A stretch of DNA of 64,000 nucleotides. It comes from Chrysomallon squamiferum. Its lineage: Eukaryota; Mollusca; Gastropoda; Neomphalida; Peltospiridae. Under the pieces are notes generated by a model, which was given only the letters and a program-made list of their open reading frames with translations, searched no databases and was not told the origin of the DNA. Location: positions 14,145,976 through 14,209,975 of the forward strand of contig CM022665.1 of NCBI GenBank assembly GCA_012295275.1, given 5' to 3'. Position 1 is the first letter of the stretch, and each line of letters begins with the position of its first letter. This document shows positions 1 through 13,100 of the stretch, piece by piece. Position numbers and translations under genes: made by a program.

Positions 1-270
1 GCAACATGTCAGACTCCAGTGAAGGCCCTGGGGATGTCATGGTTCCAATCTCAAAATCTTCAAACACAATCGAAGAAAGACCACCTTCAGCAATGACATC
101 CCACTCAGAAGGAAAAATTGATGAATCAGAAAATCTTATGCCGACCTCCACTTCCCAGACGTCTGAGAGCAGTCAGGGTAGTCAAGGGAATTGTGAAGTC
201 CAGCCCACTGGAGGTTTCACTTCTATTGAGGTGTCCCAGCCCATTACCACAACTGTAAATAGCACCCTTG
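1..270 (+). CDS. ARID1: ARID1 exon (5' truncated by window)
   Basis: Open frame through base 3 onward encoding a Ser/Thr/Glu-rich disordered segment. It ends at a consensus donor (G|GTAAGT) at 271 in phase 1. The upstream limit is unknown because the window cuts it. Confidence 0.8.
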
Positions 271-1155
271 GTAAGTTGGTCTTTCCATGGAGACTGCATG
301 AATTAACAAAATGGCTTCATTGCTAATATGATTTAAATCAGCCAGGTACATGTGCAGTTGCATGCATTGTGATCATTTTGTTTCGTTTTGAGCTTTTCTT
401 TGCTGCCAAAGTTGCCAATTCTTTTTTCTGTGTCTTGGTTTTTCTTTCCTGCACTTTTTTTTTTTTTTTTTGATGTATTTTATTTCATACTTGAAAGTTT
501 GATTTGTGATTTTATATATATATAATAATTTTGCCTCTCGATGTATTTGCATTTTTAAGTTTATTATATCATGTGTTGTGTTCATTTATAAATGAGTTTA
601 TTTCTGGTGCAGCTCATTCTTATTATATATTTAATTCATTTAATTTTTTAATTGTAATAATTATTATTATTTGTGTGTGTGTTTTTTATTTTATTTTTTT
701 TAATTACTGTCATTTTTATTTATTTTATTTAATATTTTTTTTTTTTTTTTTTGTCACCATTCAAAATGTATATTTTATTTAGTTAATTTTAAAACACTTA
801 AAATAATTATTGCCATTAATACAAAGATAAAAAATATTAATCCTATAAAAGGTGGTTCCCTTCACAATTCATATTATTTGGTATTTTTCAAATACACTTT
901 ATCCAATATTTTTGTGCACTAAATTTTTTTGGCAATTTGAATCAAAGTGATGTTTTGAATGTGAAAGTTTGATAAATTATGAAAAACCTAATTAATAAGA
1001 CTTAAAACAAAATTATTAAATAATTGATCTATAGGTTTGTCAACAACAGTAGTGACTCCAAGCATTACAAGCCCTATGACATGTGTATCTGTGACAACAA
1101 GCACACAACCACTGACAAACAGCATGAAGAATATGTCCCAAATACCACCACAGAT

Positions 1156-1189
<34 letters not shown>

Positions 1190-4100
1190 CAAATGTCCAA
1201 CATGAATTGTATTCCAATGACATCTTTTCCAGATGAGCCACCTGAGAAAAAGAAAAAGGTACTTTTAAATTTCAGTTGGAAAGGTTAATAGATTTTAGTA
1301 AAATAGACTGCTTTCAGCTTTTATTGTAGATTCATTTAATTACATTAATATTTTTTACAAAAAACTAAATATTCAGTTAGTTCCAGGTAGCTCTTGTTTT
1401 ATTTTTAGTGTTTTTGTTCTATAGAACCTCACAATAATGGAAATTGTAATTAATACACATCTTTGGAGTAAGGAACTGAAGTACTTGACAACTTCTTTCT
1501 TTTTGCCTTTCTGTCTTCATTATTTTGGATACTGTTTATTTTTAAAGAACATGTTCATTTTACATAATTTAGTTTGAAATAACATTTTCCTTTCATTTTA
1601 AGATTTTTTTTAATCTATTTATTTTTATTTTTTATTTTTATTATATTTTAATTTAAATAAAACTTAGTTATTGTTGATAATTAACTTTTCAGTGCAATAC
1701 AAATTTTCCTGTGAGTATAGCCTGCAGCCTTATCATGTTTCATGTTCATCATATAAAATGCAGTCAGTTATTAATGTGCATGTGTTACAGAAAACAAAAA
1801 CACTGCTTGCTTTATAAAGTTCTATTGATGCAGAGAAACTAAAAATTGGTGTGGTTCTGTATTAAATAAAGCAGCTAAAAGTTAGATACATTTATTAATA
1901 GACAGATTTTTAATACAGTATTCTGTTCATCAGAAAAAAATACCATATCAAGAGAGCAGTAGCAATTTCAAAAATATTTTTGTTTGAACAGTGTTCAAAA
2001 TGAAAAGGATGCTTGTTAGTATCCTTCAATGCTATCTGATGTCTTACATCAGGATGTGATTGTGAACAACAGAAATGTTTTCAGAAATCTAAATTTGAAT
2101 CACACTACTTTTTAAGTTGAATACACTTTTTGTTTATTCAAATTTTTATGTAAAGTAATACCTTTCTTTGCAACAATATAAAAATCCGAAATCTTTTACT
2201 TATTATAAAATACATTTTCAGAAATAAAGGATGCATAAAATTTTCATTACCTTTTATCATTTTTTGGATTTTGTTTCTGAATTAAAACGATGAAAATTTC
2301 ATGTACATTTACCAAAATAATTTTTTGTCATGTCTTAATTTTAAAGATTACTTGCTACAGCACTTTTCATTTGCTTTTGAAATCGGGAACTTAGCTATCT
2401 GAGTCAGTTTGATATTGTCTGTATTCATATGTTCATTCAGTTGTATTGGTGTATGTTTGTATAAGTGCGTGTCTTGTAAGTTGTGATTGTTGATGAAATG
2501 AAAAATTATCCAAGAGTTGCCAGACAATGTGGTTGTTTTTCTTTTATCTGTATGTCTGGATGGACTATCTTCTCTGAATTTTTTTTTTTTTTCTGTGTAT
2601 GAATAAGATATCTTAGAAAACCAGTTTTATTTCTTATTCCATTTTATTGAGATTAAGAAATAAAAATTATATAAAATATATCCAGTATCCAATATAAGCC
2701 TTCCAATTTTTATTATTTTATTAATTTATTTTTTTTAAAAAGTATTTTTTGTTTATTTGCATTGTATACTATTTTAGTCCAACTGTTTTTTTTGGGTTGT
2801 TTTTTTGTTTCAAGACAATTGTATTTATAAAATTGCTTCATTATGTAAAAATTGCAATGCAGTCTGCTTCATTACTACTTTTTCTTTTTATATTTTTAAG
2901 TTTGCATTATGTTTTTATGACATACCCCAAAAGAAAAAAGAAACTTTCTTTTTTTAACTAATTTTTAAAATGCTTCTGTTTCATCTGTTCAATTTTAATT
3001 TGTACATAAACATTTTGAAATTATTTTTGCTTCATAAACCAAAATATTTATATTTATTAATTATTATTATTTTTTTTTTTTCTTCTGTTGAACAATGTTC
3101 CAAGAATAAATATTACAGAATATTTTAGAACTTACAATATAATACTTGTTTATTGTGCTGGGGCATCTGTGCATTTGTAGGAAGGTGACTTTCCTGGTAC
3201 GAGGGGAGTACCAAATTATTCACCAGTGATGGATGAGTTTGGCAATAGCGGTAGTCCAAATCCTATGGGAGTCTTTGTAAGTCAGTTATTTTCGGCAGTG
3301 GGTAAACTGCCAGGGAAAATGGCAGATGTTATCTTTCCCTTGTGCTTGACCCGGTGACTGGGTCATTTATTATTATTTTTTTATTATTATTATTTTTTTT
3401 TTTTTGTGGAAATGGTTATTTGTCTACCACTTCCATGTGCAACCTCACCAGTTTTATTTTTATTATTATTTGTTTTGGGTTGTAGGTGTTGATTTTTCTA
3501 CTAATGTTACCTTTTAAGATTTTTCACAGAAAGGTATATTTTGATTCACACATTTTATTTTTCTTTATATTTTGTTTTAACAATTCTGCATGGTTTATTT
3601 ATTTATAATTACATTTTTTATTATTATTATTTTTTAATCATTTTAAGAATACTATTCTAAATAAGTTTATAAAATGTCCTATTAAAGGTTATTTGTTAAC
3701 AGTGTAAAAAACTAAAATTTAAATTTTTAATATTTTTAACTCAAATGAATACCTGCATTGCATGGTAGACGTACTAACTTTATAACAGCTTTACCTAGTC
3801 ACTACATACATTGATGTATCCAAAACATTAATATTGCTAGTGCTTAATCTTCTTACCAATGAACATTAGTGGTAAAATGGTATAAAAATACATTTTACAC
3901 TTCCACCAAAATTCATATATATATTCCATTTCATTCTGATCTTCAGTGTAATTATTTTATAAGTTTCTTAATCCGTGGACTACAGATAAATTGAAAAAAA
4001 CCCAACAACAAACAAACTTGCCCATTGCATCAGCTTTGTTTCATTTACAGTTGTAAAGAAGACAAAAACAAATTAATATACATTGTTAGCTCACTTAACT

Positions 4101-7100
4101 GTAATATTGAAATAGTCTAAGCATGAGACCAAAGATTTAAGATGTACCCCTATCACATTAATAATTTTGCTGTTTGTGGAAAAGTACAGGTGAATATATC
4201 TACCATACAGTTAGAAGGTAAATTTTCTTTACATTTCATCATTAAGGAAATAATCTGTTGAAAGATGGATCAGATTTAGTTGCAATGTTCCTTGATTTTC
4301 ATATGATAAATTCTGAAAATATTTTGACAGAATCAGAAATTGATATATGAAATACTTGTATTTAGAAATTGTAAAAATTAAAAAGGTTATTGAAAAAGTA
4401 TTAAGGAAAGAAAAATAACGAATACTATTTTTTATTTTAGAAATCTGGGGGTGATGTGATGAAAATGTTTGAAATGGGTTCAGAGCCAGATCGGCGACCA
4501 TTTTTGGAGAAGCTTATGTACTTTCTGGAAGAAAAGGGAACACCTGTTACAACTATGCCAGTCATAAGCAAACAGCCTCTTGATCTTTTTAAACTCTACC
4601 TCTGTGTGCGTGAAAAGGGTGGGATGACTGAGGTAGAAACAGGATGTTTCTCTCTATTTATTTCAGTTAACTTGGCCACATAAAATTCAGTATATGAATT
4701 ATTTTTCTTAAAATATAATTAGTTTTTAGAAACTGTTTATCAGTGTCATAACTGGTTCATAAAAGTAGATTTGTTCTAGATTCCATTTTACATGTATAAA
4801 TAAATATATATAGACATACACACATGTACACACATGCATTGAATATTGAAAACATACCATAGCTAATGAAATAAATTATGATAGTGGATATATATTAAAA
4901 GTACAAAATAATAATCATTCTTGGTCTTTAACAGGTTAACAAAGCCAAGAAATGGAAAGAAATTTGTGGTGTTGTGAACATTGGATCATCTGCAAGTGCA
5001 GCATTTACCCTTAAGAAAAATTATATCAAATACCTGTTTGCATATGAATGCAAATATGATAAAGGAGGGATTGATCCACAACCAATTCTTGCTCAGATGG
5101 AAGCTGCCTTGCAACAGAAGCGGGAACAGAAAAATAAAAGGGCTCCTTCTCCAGGTAAGGGTAAATTCTCTTTATTAATCTAAAACAGTGTTTAATCATT
5201 CTGTATATATTTTTGTTATCTTTTATGATTTTTATTTTTTAATTATTATTATTATTATTTTATTTATTTATTATTTTATTTATTTATTTTATGACTGTTA
5301 GTGATACAGGGTCATACCATGTCGAATCACCCAGTGAGTTTAACCTCAGCATCTTTGATTTTGCTATAAGTGTAATTAACTACTAAACTGAAAATATTAC
5401 ACATCAGGATTTTTTATATGTTGTAGGTAACATCTTTTGAGTTTAATTTTTACTTGAAGTCATTTCAAGGTCAAATTCATGGTCAAAAGTTGCCAAATTC
5501 AGCTTGCATCTGTCAAGGAAATCTGGAATCCAGTTTAGCTTTCCATCCAATGACACCAATTTCATCACAATTGACACACTGGTTACAAGATACCATTGTC
5601 TAAAAAGTGGTAGTATCTTCAACACAATTGCTTCGACTGAACTAATGTTTTTTCTTTCTGTGAGGTGGTTTGACAAGGAGCTGTGGGTTTTACATTCAGA
5701 ATAAAATAACAATAGTCTAAAGCCCCTTGTCTTATTATGAGAGTTAATGTTATTCAGATAACTAAATTTTCATTTTTCAGCAGGTTCTCAGGGTTCATCA
5801 CAAGATGCATTCCGGCCACCAAGTGCCCCTAATAACCAAGGAATGGATCCATTCTCCCCAGGAATGCCACCACCTTATATGCAGAACTCGGAGTCAAATA
5901 TGGGCCATATGGGTGGTGGGATGATGGGACCAAACAATATGATGAACCCAAATGCCATGATGCCTTCCCACTCCAACATATCCCACCCTTCTGGTATGGG
6001 GTCTGGGCACAATAGTATGCAAAACAGTATGATGGGAGGAGGCATGCCACCAAATGGAATGATGCCTGGAAATATGCCTCAGGGTGGTATGATGTCAAGC
6101 GGTATGCCACCCAACAGCATGATGGGTGGAAATGTGCCTTCTAATAACATGATGGTTGGGAACATGATGAACAATTCACTGATGCCTAGTAATATGCCAG
6201 GCACCATGTCAAGTAACATGCCAGGCAACATGTCAAGTAATATGCCAGGCAGTATGTCAAGTAATATGCCAGGTAACATGCCCAGTAACATGCCTAGCAA
6301 CATGTCCAGCAACATGTCCAGTAACATGCCCAGCAACAAATCAATGATGCCTGGAAGTGGTTACAATTCACAACAGAACAGTGTGTTATCTGCTAACAGT
6401 ATGATGGGAAACACAACTATGGTAGCTCCTAGTTCAAGTGCAATGTCAGTGCCACAGAGTAGTGGGAGTACCGTATGTTCTAATTCAGACAGCATCAGTG
6501 TACAGGATCCATTTGCAGATGATATGGCAACATCATCATCGTCGTCATCCCAGTTTAGTCAGCGGCCCAGCAACAGTTCGCAAGTGCCCCAGTATACAAG
6601 TATACAACAGCCCAGCAGCAGTTTCAATTCACGGTCTGGTCCAGGAACTAACATGCCTTCTTATCCAGGTGTTGCTCTGTCTAACAATTACAGTGAGTCA
6701 AGTACTACTAGGCTACCCAACCCCAATCAAGCAGAACAGTTTAACAGCAGTGATTCATCATCACCCTCAATCCCAACATCAACATCATCATCACCATTCC
6801 CACCCAGGCAGATGCCACCTGTTGATGGCTATCCATCAAGTAATTCAAGGCCTGATTCATTTCCACCAGGACATGTTCCACCAACAAGTCAGTTCAGCAG
6901 TCGCACTCCAGGTTCAGCAGTAGATAGATTTCCATTTGGTCAGCAGTTTGAAAGGCCAGAAAGGTAAATTGCTAATAAAGGAAAGCTTTGTACGTTTTAT
7001 AATTATTTTGCTTTCTAAAAATTATAAACTTTTAACTGATCAAAAAATGATTCTCTGGTGTAGTTTATTTTTAGGGTATAGATTATGTTGACAATATTCC

Positions 7101-10100
7101 TTTGATCAACAAGCTTTAAAATTTATTAACTATATTCAATTATGAGGGTTTTTTTGATTAAAAAAAAAAGATAATTAAAAATATGTAATGACAAAAATTT
7201 ATATTTAATTGGTTATTCTGTTTATATTTATGTCAGATTTGAACAACAGTCATCACATCCTGGCCAGCAGTTCCGCCCTACATCTCAAACCAGTCAGGAT
7301 GCCATATACCCTGGTCAATACAGTACCCAGCCTGTGCGACAACCACATCCACCTCAAGAACAATTCAGTGGCTCTCAGTCATTTCCTACAGGGCAGGTCC
7401 CTGGCTATCCTGGTCCTCGACCAGGCATGAATCAAGATATCTATCCTGGATATGGTGCCCAGCCAGGATCTTATCCTGTTCCCAGACCACCAATGAATAG
7501 GGAAATGTCTGCTGGAGTTTATGGTACACCCAGTAAACGATACCCCGACATGGAGCACATACCACCAGGTTCGTACCAGTTGCTTAATCAGTTGTAGGTG
7601 CAGTATAATGGCTTGTGAAATTTGTGTCCTTTTTGGATTTTTGTAATACGTTAATATGACATCGGATATAAATTTCTATGCACTTTTTAATTTAGCTCAT
7701 GGAATTTTATCTCAAAGATTTGTGTCCTTTACTGAAGGAAATATTGATAATTGTGTACCAATATATTGTATCCCAACCCATGTCACAATAAACAGCATTA
7801 AGCATGAATTTTAGATTGCAAGGAGTTGAAATTTCATGGCTACTCCTTATTAGCAGTCTGTATGCATTTTCAGACAAACCTTGGCTTTCTGTTACATTTC
7901 CATTCTGATAATATGTGAAAACCCTCTTGGGTTTGTGCTCCTTGCAAAATATTTATAATGTATCATAATAATTATTAAAACTAGATTTAAAAATAAAATT
8001 AATTACACAAATTTCAGACAAAATACGTTCGTAATATAAAAAACAGTAGAGTGAACTATAAAATGTAAAAAGAATACATTTTGTAATAATTTTAAAATGA
8101 TTAATAAAAATGTATTATCATGCTTTCAAAAATGCTTACACTGAACTGAAAAAATTACAGAAAGTTTGTTTTCTGTGATATTTGTAACATTTCAGATAAA
8201 TTAAAACCATGGTTTAAATTTTTTTTTTTAAATGTTCATTTATTGTAATTTTATTAGAAACGTTCTTTTAAAAATTATCAGAATTAAAAAAATGCAGGCA
8301 GTTATAATAATTCTTCATAAAGAAAATAAAAATGAAGAAAAAAAGAAATTATATCTAATTAAATACTAATAAAACACTGAGTGTGAAAATGAGTTGGAAT
8401 AAAATTGCTGGCATAATTTTTTGACAGCATTTTCTCAACAATCACCTTACGTGGAGAGGCCAGGCCTTGGTCATGTGACCTATGCTCCCCACCATGAAGG
8501 TTACATGATGCCATATGATGGTATGATATTGATGAAACTCTTGTATCCTGGTCATCTCGCATTAGTGAAATATTTCAAAATCTTGGGTGTTGTTAACAGA
8601 AATAACACATTTCATAGAGTGAAGCTTGAATGTACTTGGTAGATCTCCTTAGGATCACATTAAAAGAAATTTGAGTATATAAAAGTTGAAAGATAAGTTA
8701 ATTTTAAATCTCTAAAACAACATTTTTGTTATATTATTGTAACATAATCAGTGTACCTTTATTTAAAAAATAGCTTTTTAGAGGTAATTAACATTCTGCT
8801 TAACTGGTTCACTGCTATGTTATCTGTGGTATAAGCCCTGGCATTGGCTTTCAACAGTGAATAAGTCATTTATTTAATTCAAGGAAAAAAAAAAATTAAT
8901 AAAATATTTTTTTACAAATGAAAGATGACATATTTAAGGCTTATTTTGGATAATCTAAATCCCCAAGATTTTGAAGTAAAAATGTTATTTACTCTAATAT
9001 CTAATGTACTGCCTTCTAGGAAGTAGATGTAATATTTCTAGATGTGGATTTAGTTTTTCTTTTTGTTTTGGTTATTCTGTTATTCAGTTACTGGGGGTGG
9101 GAAACTTTCAGATTCCTTTTTGTTGTAATTTTTTAACATGTATTCAGTAAATTTTATTTTGGCATGATTTTACATTTTTGTGTGTTCACACTAATACACA
9201 TACTTTCCATCTTTTGGTGATAATTACAAAAAATAAAGCTAAAACTGGTATTGTTTTTGGCCTACTGGTTTATTTATATTTTGGGTCATTGAAGGCACAT
9301 TCTTTTCTTTGCTTAGGTCAGGGTATTATCTGCCTATACCACCCCTCTCCCCCTCCAAAAAAAAATGAAGATGGGATAAAAAAATGCACATATACTTTTG
9401 CTTTAACTTTTTATGTCTTTATTTTTTATTACTTTATTATTTCTTTATTTTTTTAATAATTTTAACTATGGCTGATAAAAACATTCATAATGAAAAAAAA
9501 TGTATGTAAGTAATATTGGATAAAAACATTGTATTTGTAGGTAAACAGAATATGCACTTTTGTTTGTGTTGTCTTTTATATGGTAGTGTTTATTGTATGG
9601 CTTTATTGTACAGACTTAAAATGTTAAATTAACTAATACAATATTTATTCAGCAGAAAATTTCATTCTTAACTAAACAGATGCTTCTTATTTTAAAGCAT
9701 TTTTTATAATTTTGTATTTTAAATTTTTATTTAGTTCTACTCAATGCTTCATGTATTTGTGTACCTGTCTTTATTTTCACCCTGTTTACATATTGGTATG
9801 GGGGGGGGGCAGGAATCAAATAAAACCAAAAATAAATTATTTTTCAGTAACTTTCTGAAGTAACCATTAGAAATTTATAAAATAGTAATTTTGAAATATT
9901 TTTTCTGTACAGATGCTCGTCGAGATATGAACCAGTGGTCACCTATGCCCCAGCGGTACCCTAATCAACCGGGTGCCCCAAACTTCCTGGGCTCCAGCTT
10001 GAGTGGGATGCCGCCTGGAGCCCCTGGTACACCCCCCATGGGACCGTATGGTCGCATGGCACAGAGAGCGTCCCCCCAAGCCAGAGATAAGCAGTACATG

Positions 10101-13100
10101 CATTCTTCAAAGCCTCAGGTAAGACGGGTATCCTGTTCTTATTCAGGTTATCGCATACTTTTTCTGAAAAAAAAAAAAAATAAATTGTGTAAAACACAAC
10201 TTAATTTTTCTGTTCATGTATGTAGTTGTACTGTCTTACTCATTTGTAGATATTAGGTGCTGTTAGTACTAGTAGTGCTTTGTAGTTGGTGTTAATAATG
10301 TGACTGGTTATCTATAATTTTTTTAAAGTTTATTTTAATTATATAACAGATATTAGTATTTAAAATACAATTTAATTTACCAAATTGTTCCTTTCCATAA
10401 CTATTTTCATATCGTGATTTTACATTAAGGTTATAAATATTTCTTAATGCTTTATATGCAGAAATGTACAAATGTATATTAATTTCCTTCGACAAAACTA
10501 AAAAAATACTTTTGCAACTTCAGTAACATAAAAAAAATATATAAAAAAATATATATATATTATATATATAGTTATCCCTTTTTTGGACATACCCATTCTG
10601 GAAACTGATTAAGGATTATAAATAGTTTCATATTAACATTATTAATTAAAATAATTATTGTTGCTTACCTCTAAAGTAAGTTGCTTTAACTCTTGTTACA
10701 ATTTTATTTCAGTTTAAATATTTTTAATTAATTTTTTTATGCATAAAGATATTATTTCCATTTATTTTTAATGTTGCAGATGGTTAATGAAATTATTCTG
10801 TTGACATTTTTAATTTCAGTTATGTGTTGACCTGGCTTTTCTAGAAAGAACATTTCTTATTTTTGCATTAAGTTGTTCATATGAAATGTATTTTAAGTTC
10901 TTTGTGCTATAGGTACAGAGAAGAGATTATTTTTATTTGTAAATTTTTGCTTTATGCTGCTCATTGGTAAGTTGGCTCACTTTGCACTTATTGCACTACA
11001 GCACAATTTTAAGAAACTGATGATTTCAAATTGTGGTGAAAATGTTGACCATTTACAAAAGCATTAGACATTTTTTTGCTAATTTAAATGGTTAAACTAA
11101 TATCTGACATTTAATAATGTTGTTACAATGTCAGTTATTTTTTTAAACTGAAAATATTTTCAAACATTTACTTTGACTCTTTTTAAAGAATAGATCATTT
11201 CCGTTTATCATGTTATTAAAAGGCAGCTGATACAACTTGATTTGGTAACAACTCTGATGGCTAACATTCTTATAATTAGAAAATGGGGTGGTGAATGGAA
11301 AACTAATTGTCCAATGCGTCACATTCCTCACAGTTTGAATACTTTGATATCATGCATATCCAAATTTAAGTGAATCTCAGCTTTTGAGATATTTTCCTAT
11401 TTATTTGCTTGTAGTCATTAGCTTTTTTATTTTATTCTCTCTCTATCCTCTGTTAATCTGCTCTGACAGTACTGCTGGTTCTTTTGCAGCAGAAGCCGGG
11501 TACAATGATTCCTAATGCTCAGTTCCCTCTTAAGAAGGAGATAGTGTTCCCTCTTGACAGCGTTGAGGCCGTTCAGCCACTGCTTGCTAAACGGCGCCGG
11601 CTAACCAGCAAAGACATAGGTCAGTAACAGCTGGCATATTTCATTATTTCATCCAATCATTAGACAGTTTTCCTCATCATAAAGAATGTTTTTTAAAAAT
11701 GTTTGGGATGGGATGAGTTTTGTTTATATTTTTGTTATTTATTTTTGATTAGGTGGATGGGTAGGCTGTTCTTCCTGGTTCCCAGTATTATTAAAGAAAT
11801 AAAGAATTTAAAAAAAAAACATTATTTTAATTATTTTAAAAAAAATAAAAAATAAAAAATAAAAAAATTATTGAAATGCTTGATGCTGCAAAGGAAAAGC
11901 AAAAATTAGATTTACAGCTTTTGTTTTTTGCCAAGATTTATTATTTATTTTGTTTATTATGTAATTTATTGTTATTCTTTAAATAGTTTATTTCTGTGCG
12001 TACTTTTAGTTTATTTTGTTGACCTTTGCAACATGGAGAAAATGTTTTTGAAATATATATGTCTTAGTGCTAAATATTCATTGTTTTATGTAAAACAGGA
12101 ACAAATACAAAAACCAGTTAAAATCATTTACCAAACATACAAATTCAGTTTTAAAATTGTCAATATTTAGTTGTTTCACGGTTTATAAAGTGTTCAGTTC
12201 TGTTTTCAGGACCTATAGAAGCTTGGCGACTAATGATGGCCCTGAAGTCTGGCTTGCTGGCTGAGAGTACTTGGGCTCTTGACACTCTAAATATTTTGTT
12301 GTTTGATGACTCCACTGTCAGCTATTTCAACCTTGCTCACCTACCAGGCTTACTAGAAGTGCTTCTTGAACACTTTAGGCGTAGTCTCATAGAAATGTTT
12401 GGCATTTGTGAAGACTTGGAAATTGGTTATGAGGAAAGGCAAAAAATAAGTAAAAGGAATGAAATTAAGAATTGTGATGGACCTTTACAGCTGAAAAATG
12501 GTGAAAATCAGAATTATACGAGAATAACCAGAGATGGGAAAAGTGTGAAAGTGGAGGATGATTCCAAAGAAAACTGGGTTGAAGATGACAAAAAATGGGA
12601 TTTGTATTCAGGATATACAGGCCGGAAGCAGCATTGGGCACTTGGTGGTGGGGACATCACAGACCACATATGCACACATTTCAAAAATGGTTCGACTCAA
12701 GAACTGTTGAGTGAGCTTTTTTCTAAAAAACGAAAGATGAAGTGCAAAAGTAATAGAGACAAAGAAAACTCTGAAGTCAAAAGAGATCATTCTGAAAGTT
12801 GTGAAGAAGACATGGATACTTCAGCTGCTGATATTAGTTTGGAAGAGGAGGACCAAATCTCAGTGAAAAAAGAACAAGATGTTAGTGAATTGGCGGTGTG
12901 TGATGAAATAAATGTTCGAAATAACTTTATTAAAAAGGTGCAGATCAAAATAGAACCACGAGATCCTGCATGGTATCAAAGTGGTCCAAGTGACAAAATT
13001 ACAAGTATTGTTAAATACCCTGTCGATGATTCTGATGGCTTAACCAAAATAAATACTGATGTTGATTCAGAAAAAAGTGAAAAAATAAATGATGAGGACA

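Noticed and set aside
5829-6339. Minus-strand and alternative-frame proteins over the ARID1 linker exon
   Set aside because: Shadows of the Met/Pro/Gly repeat coding sequence.
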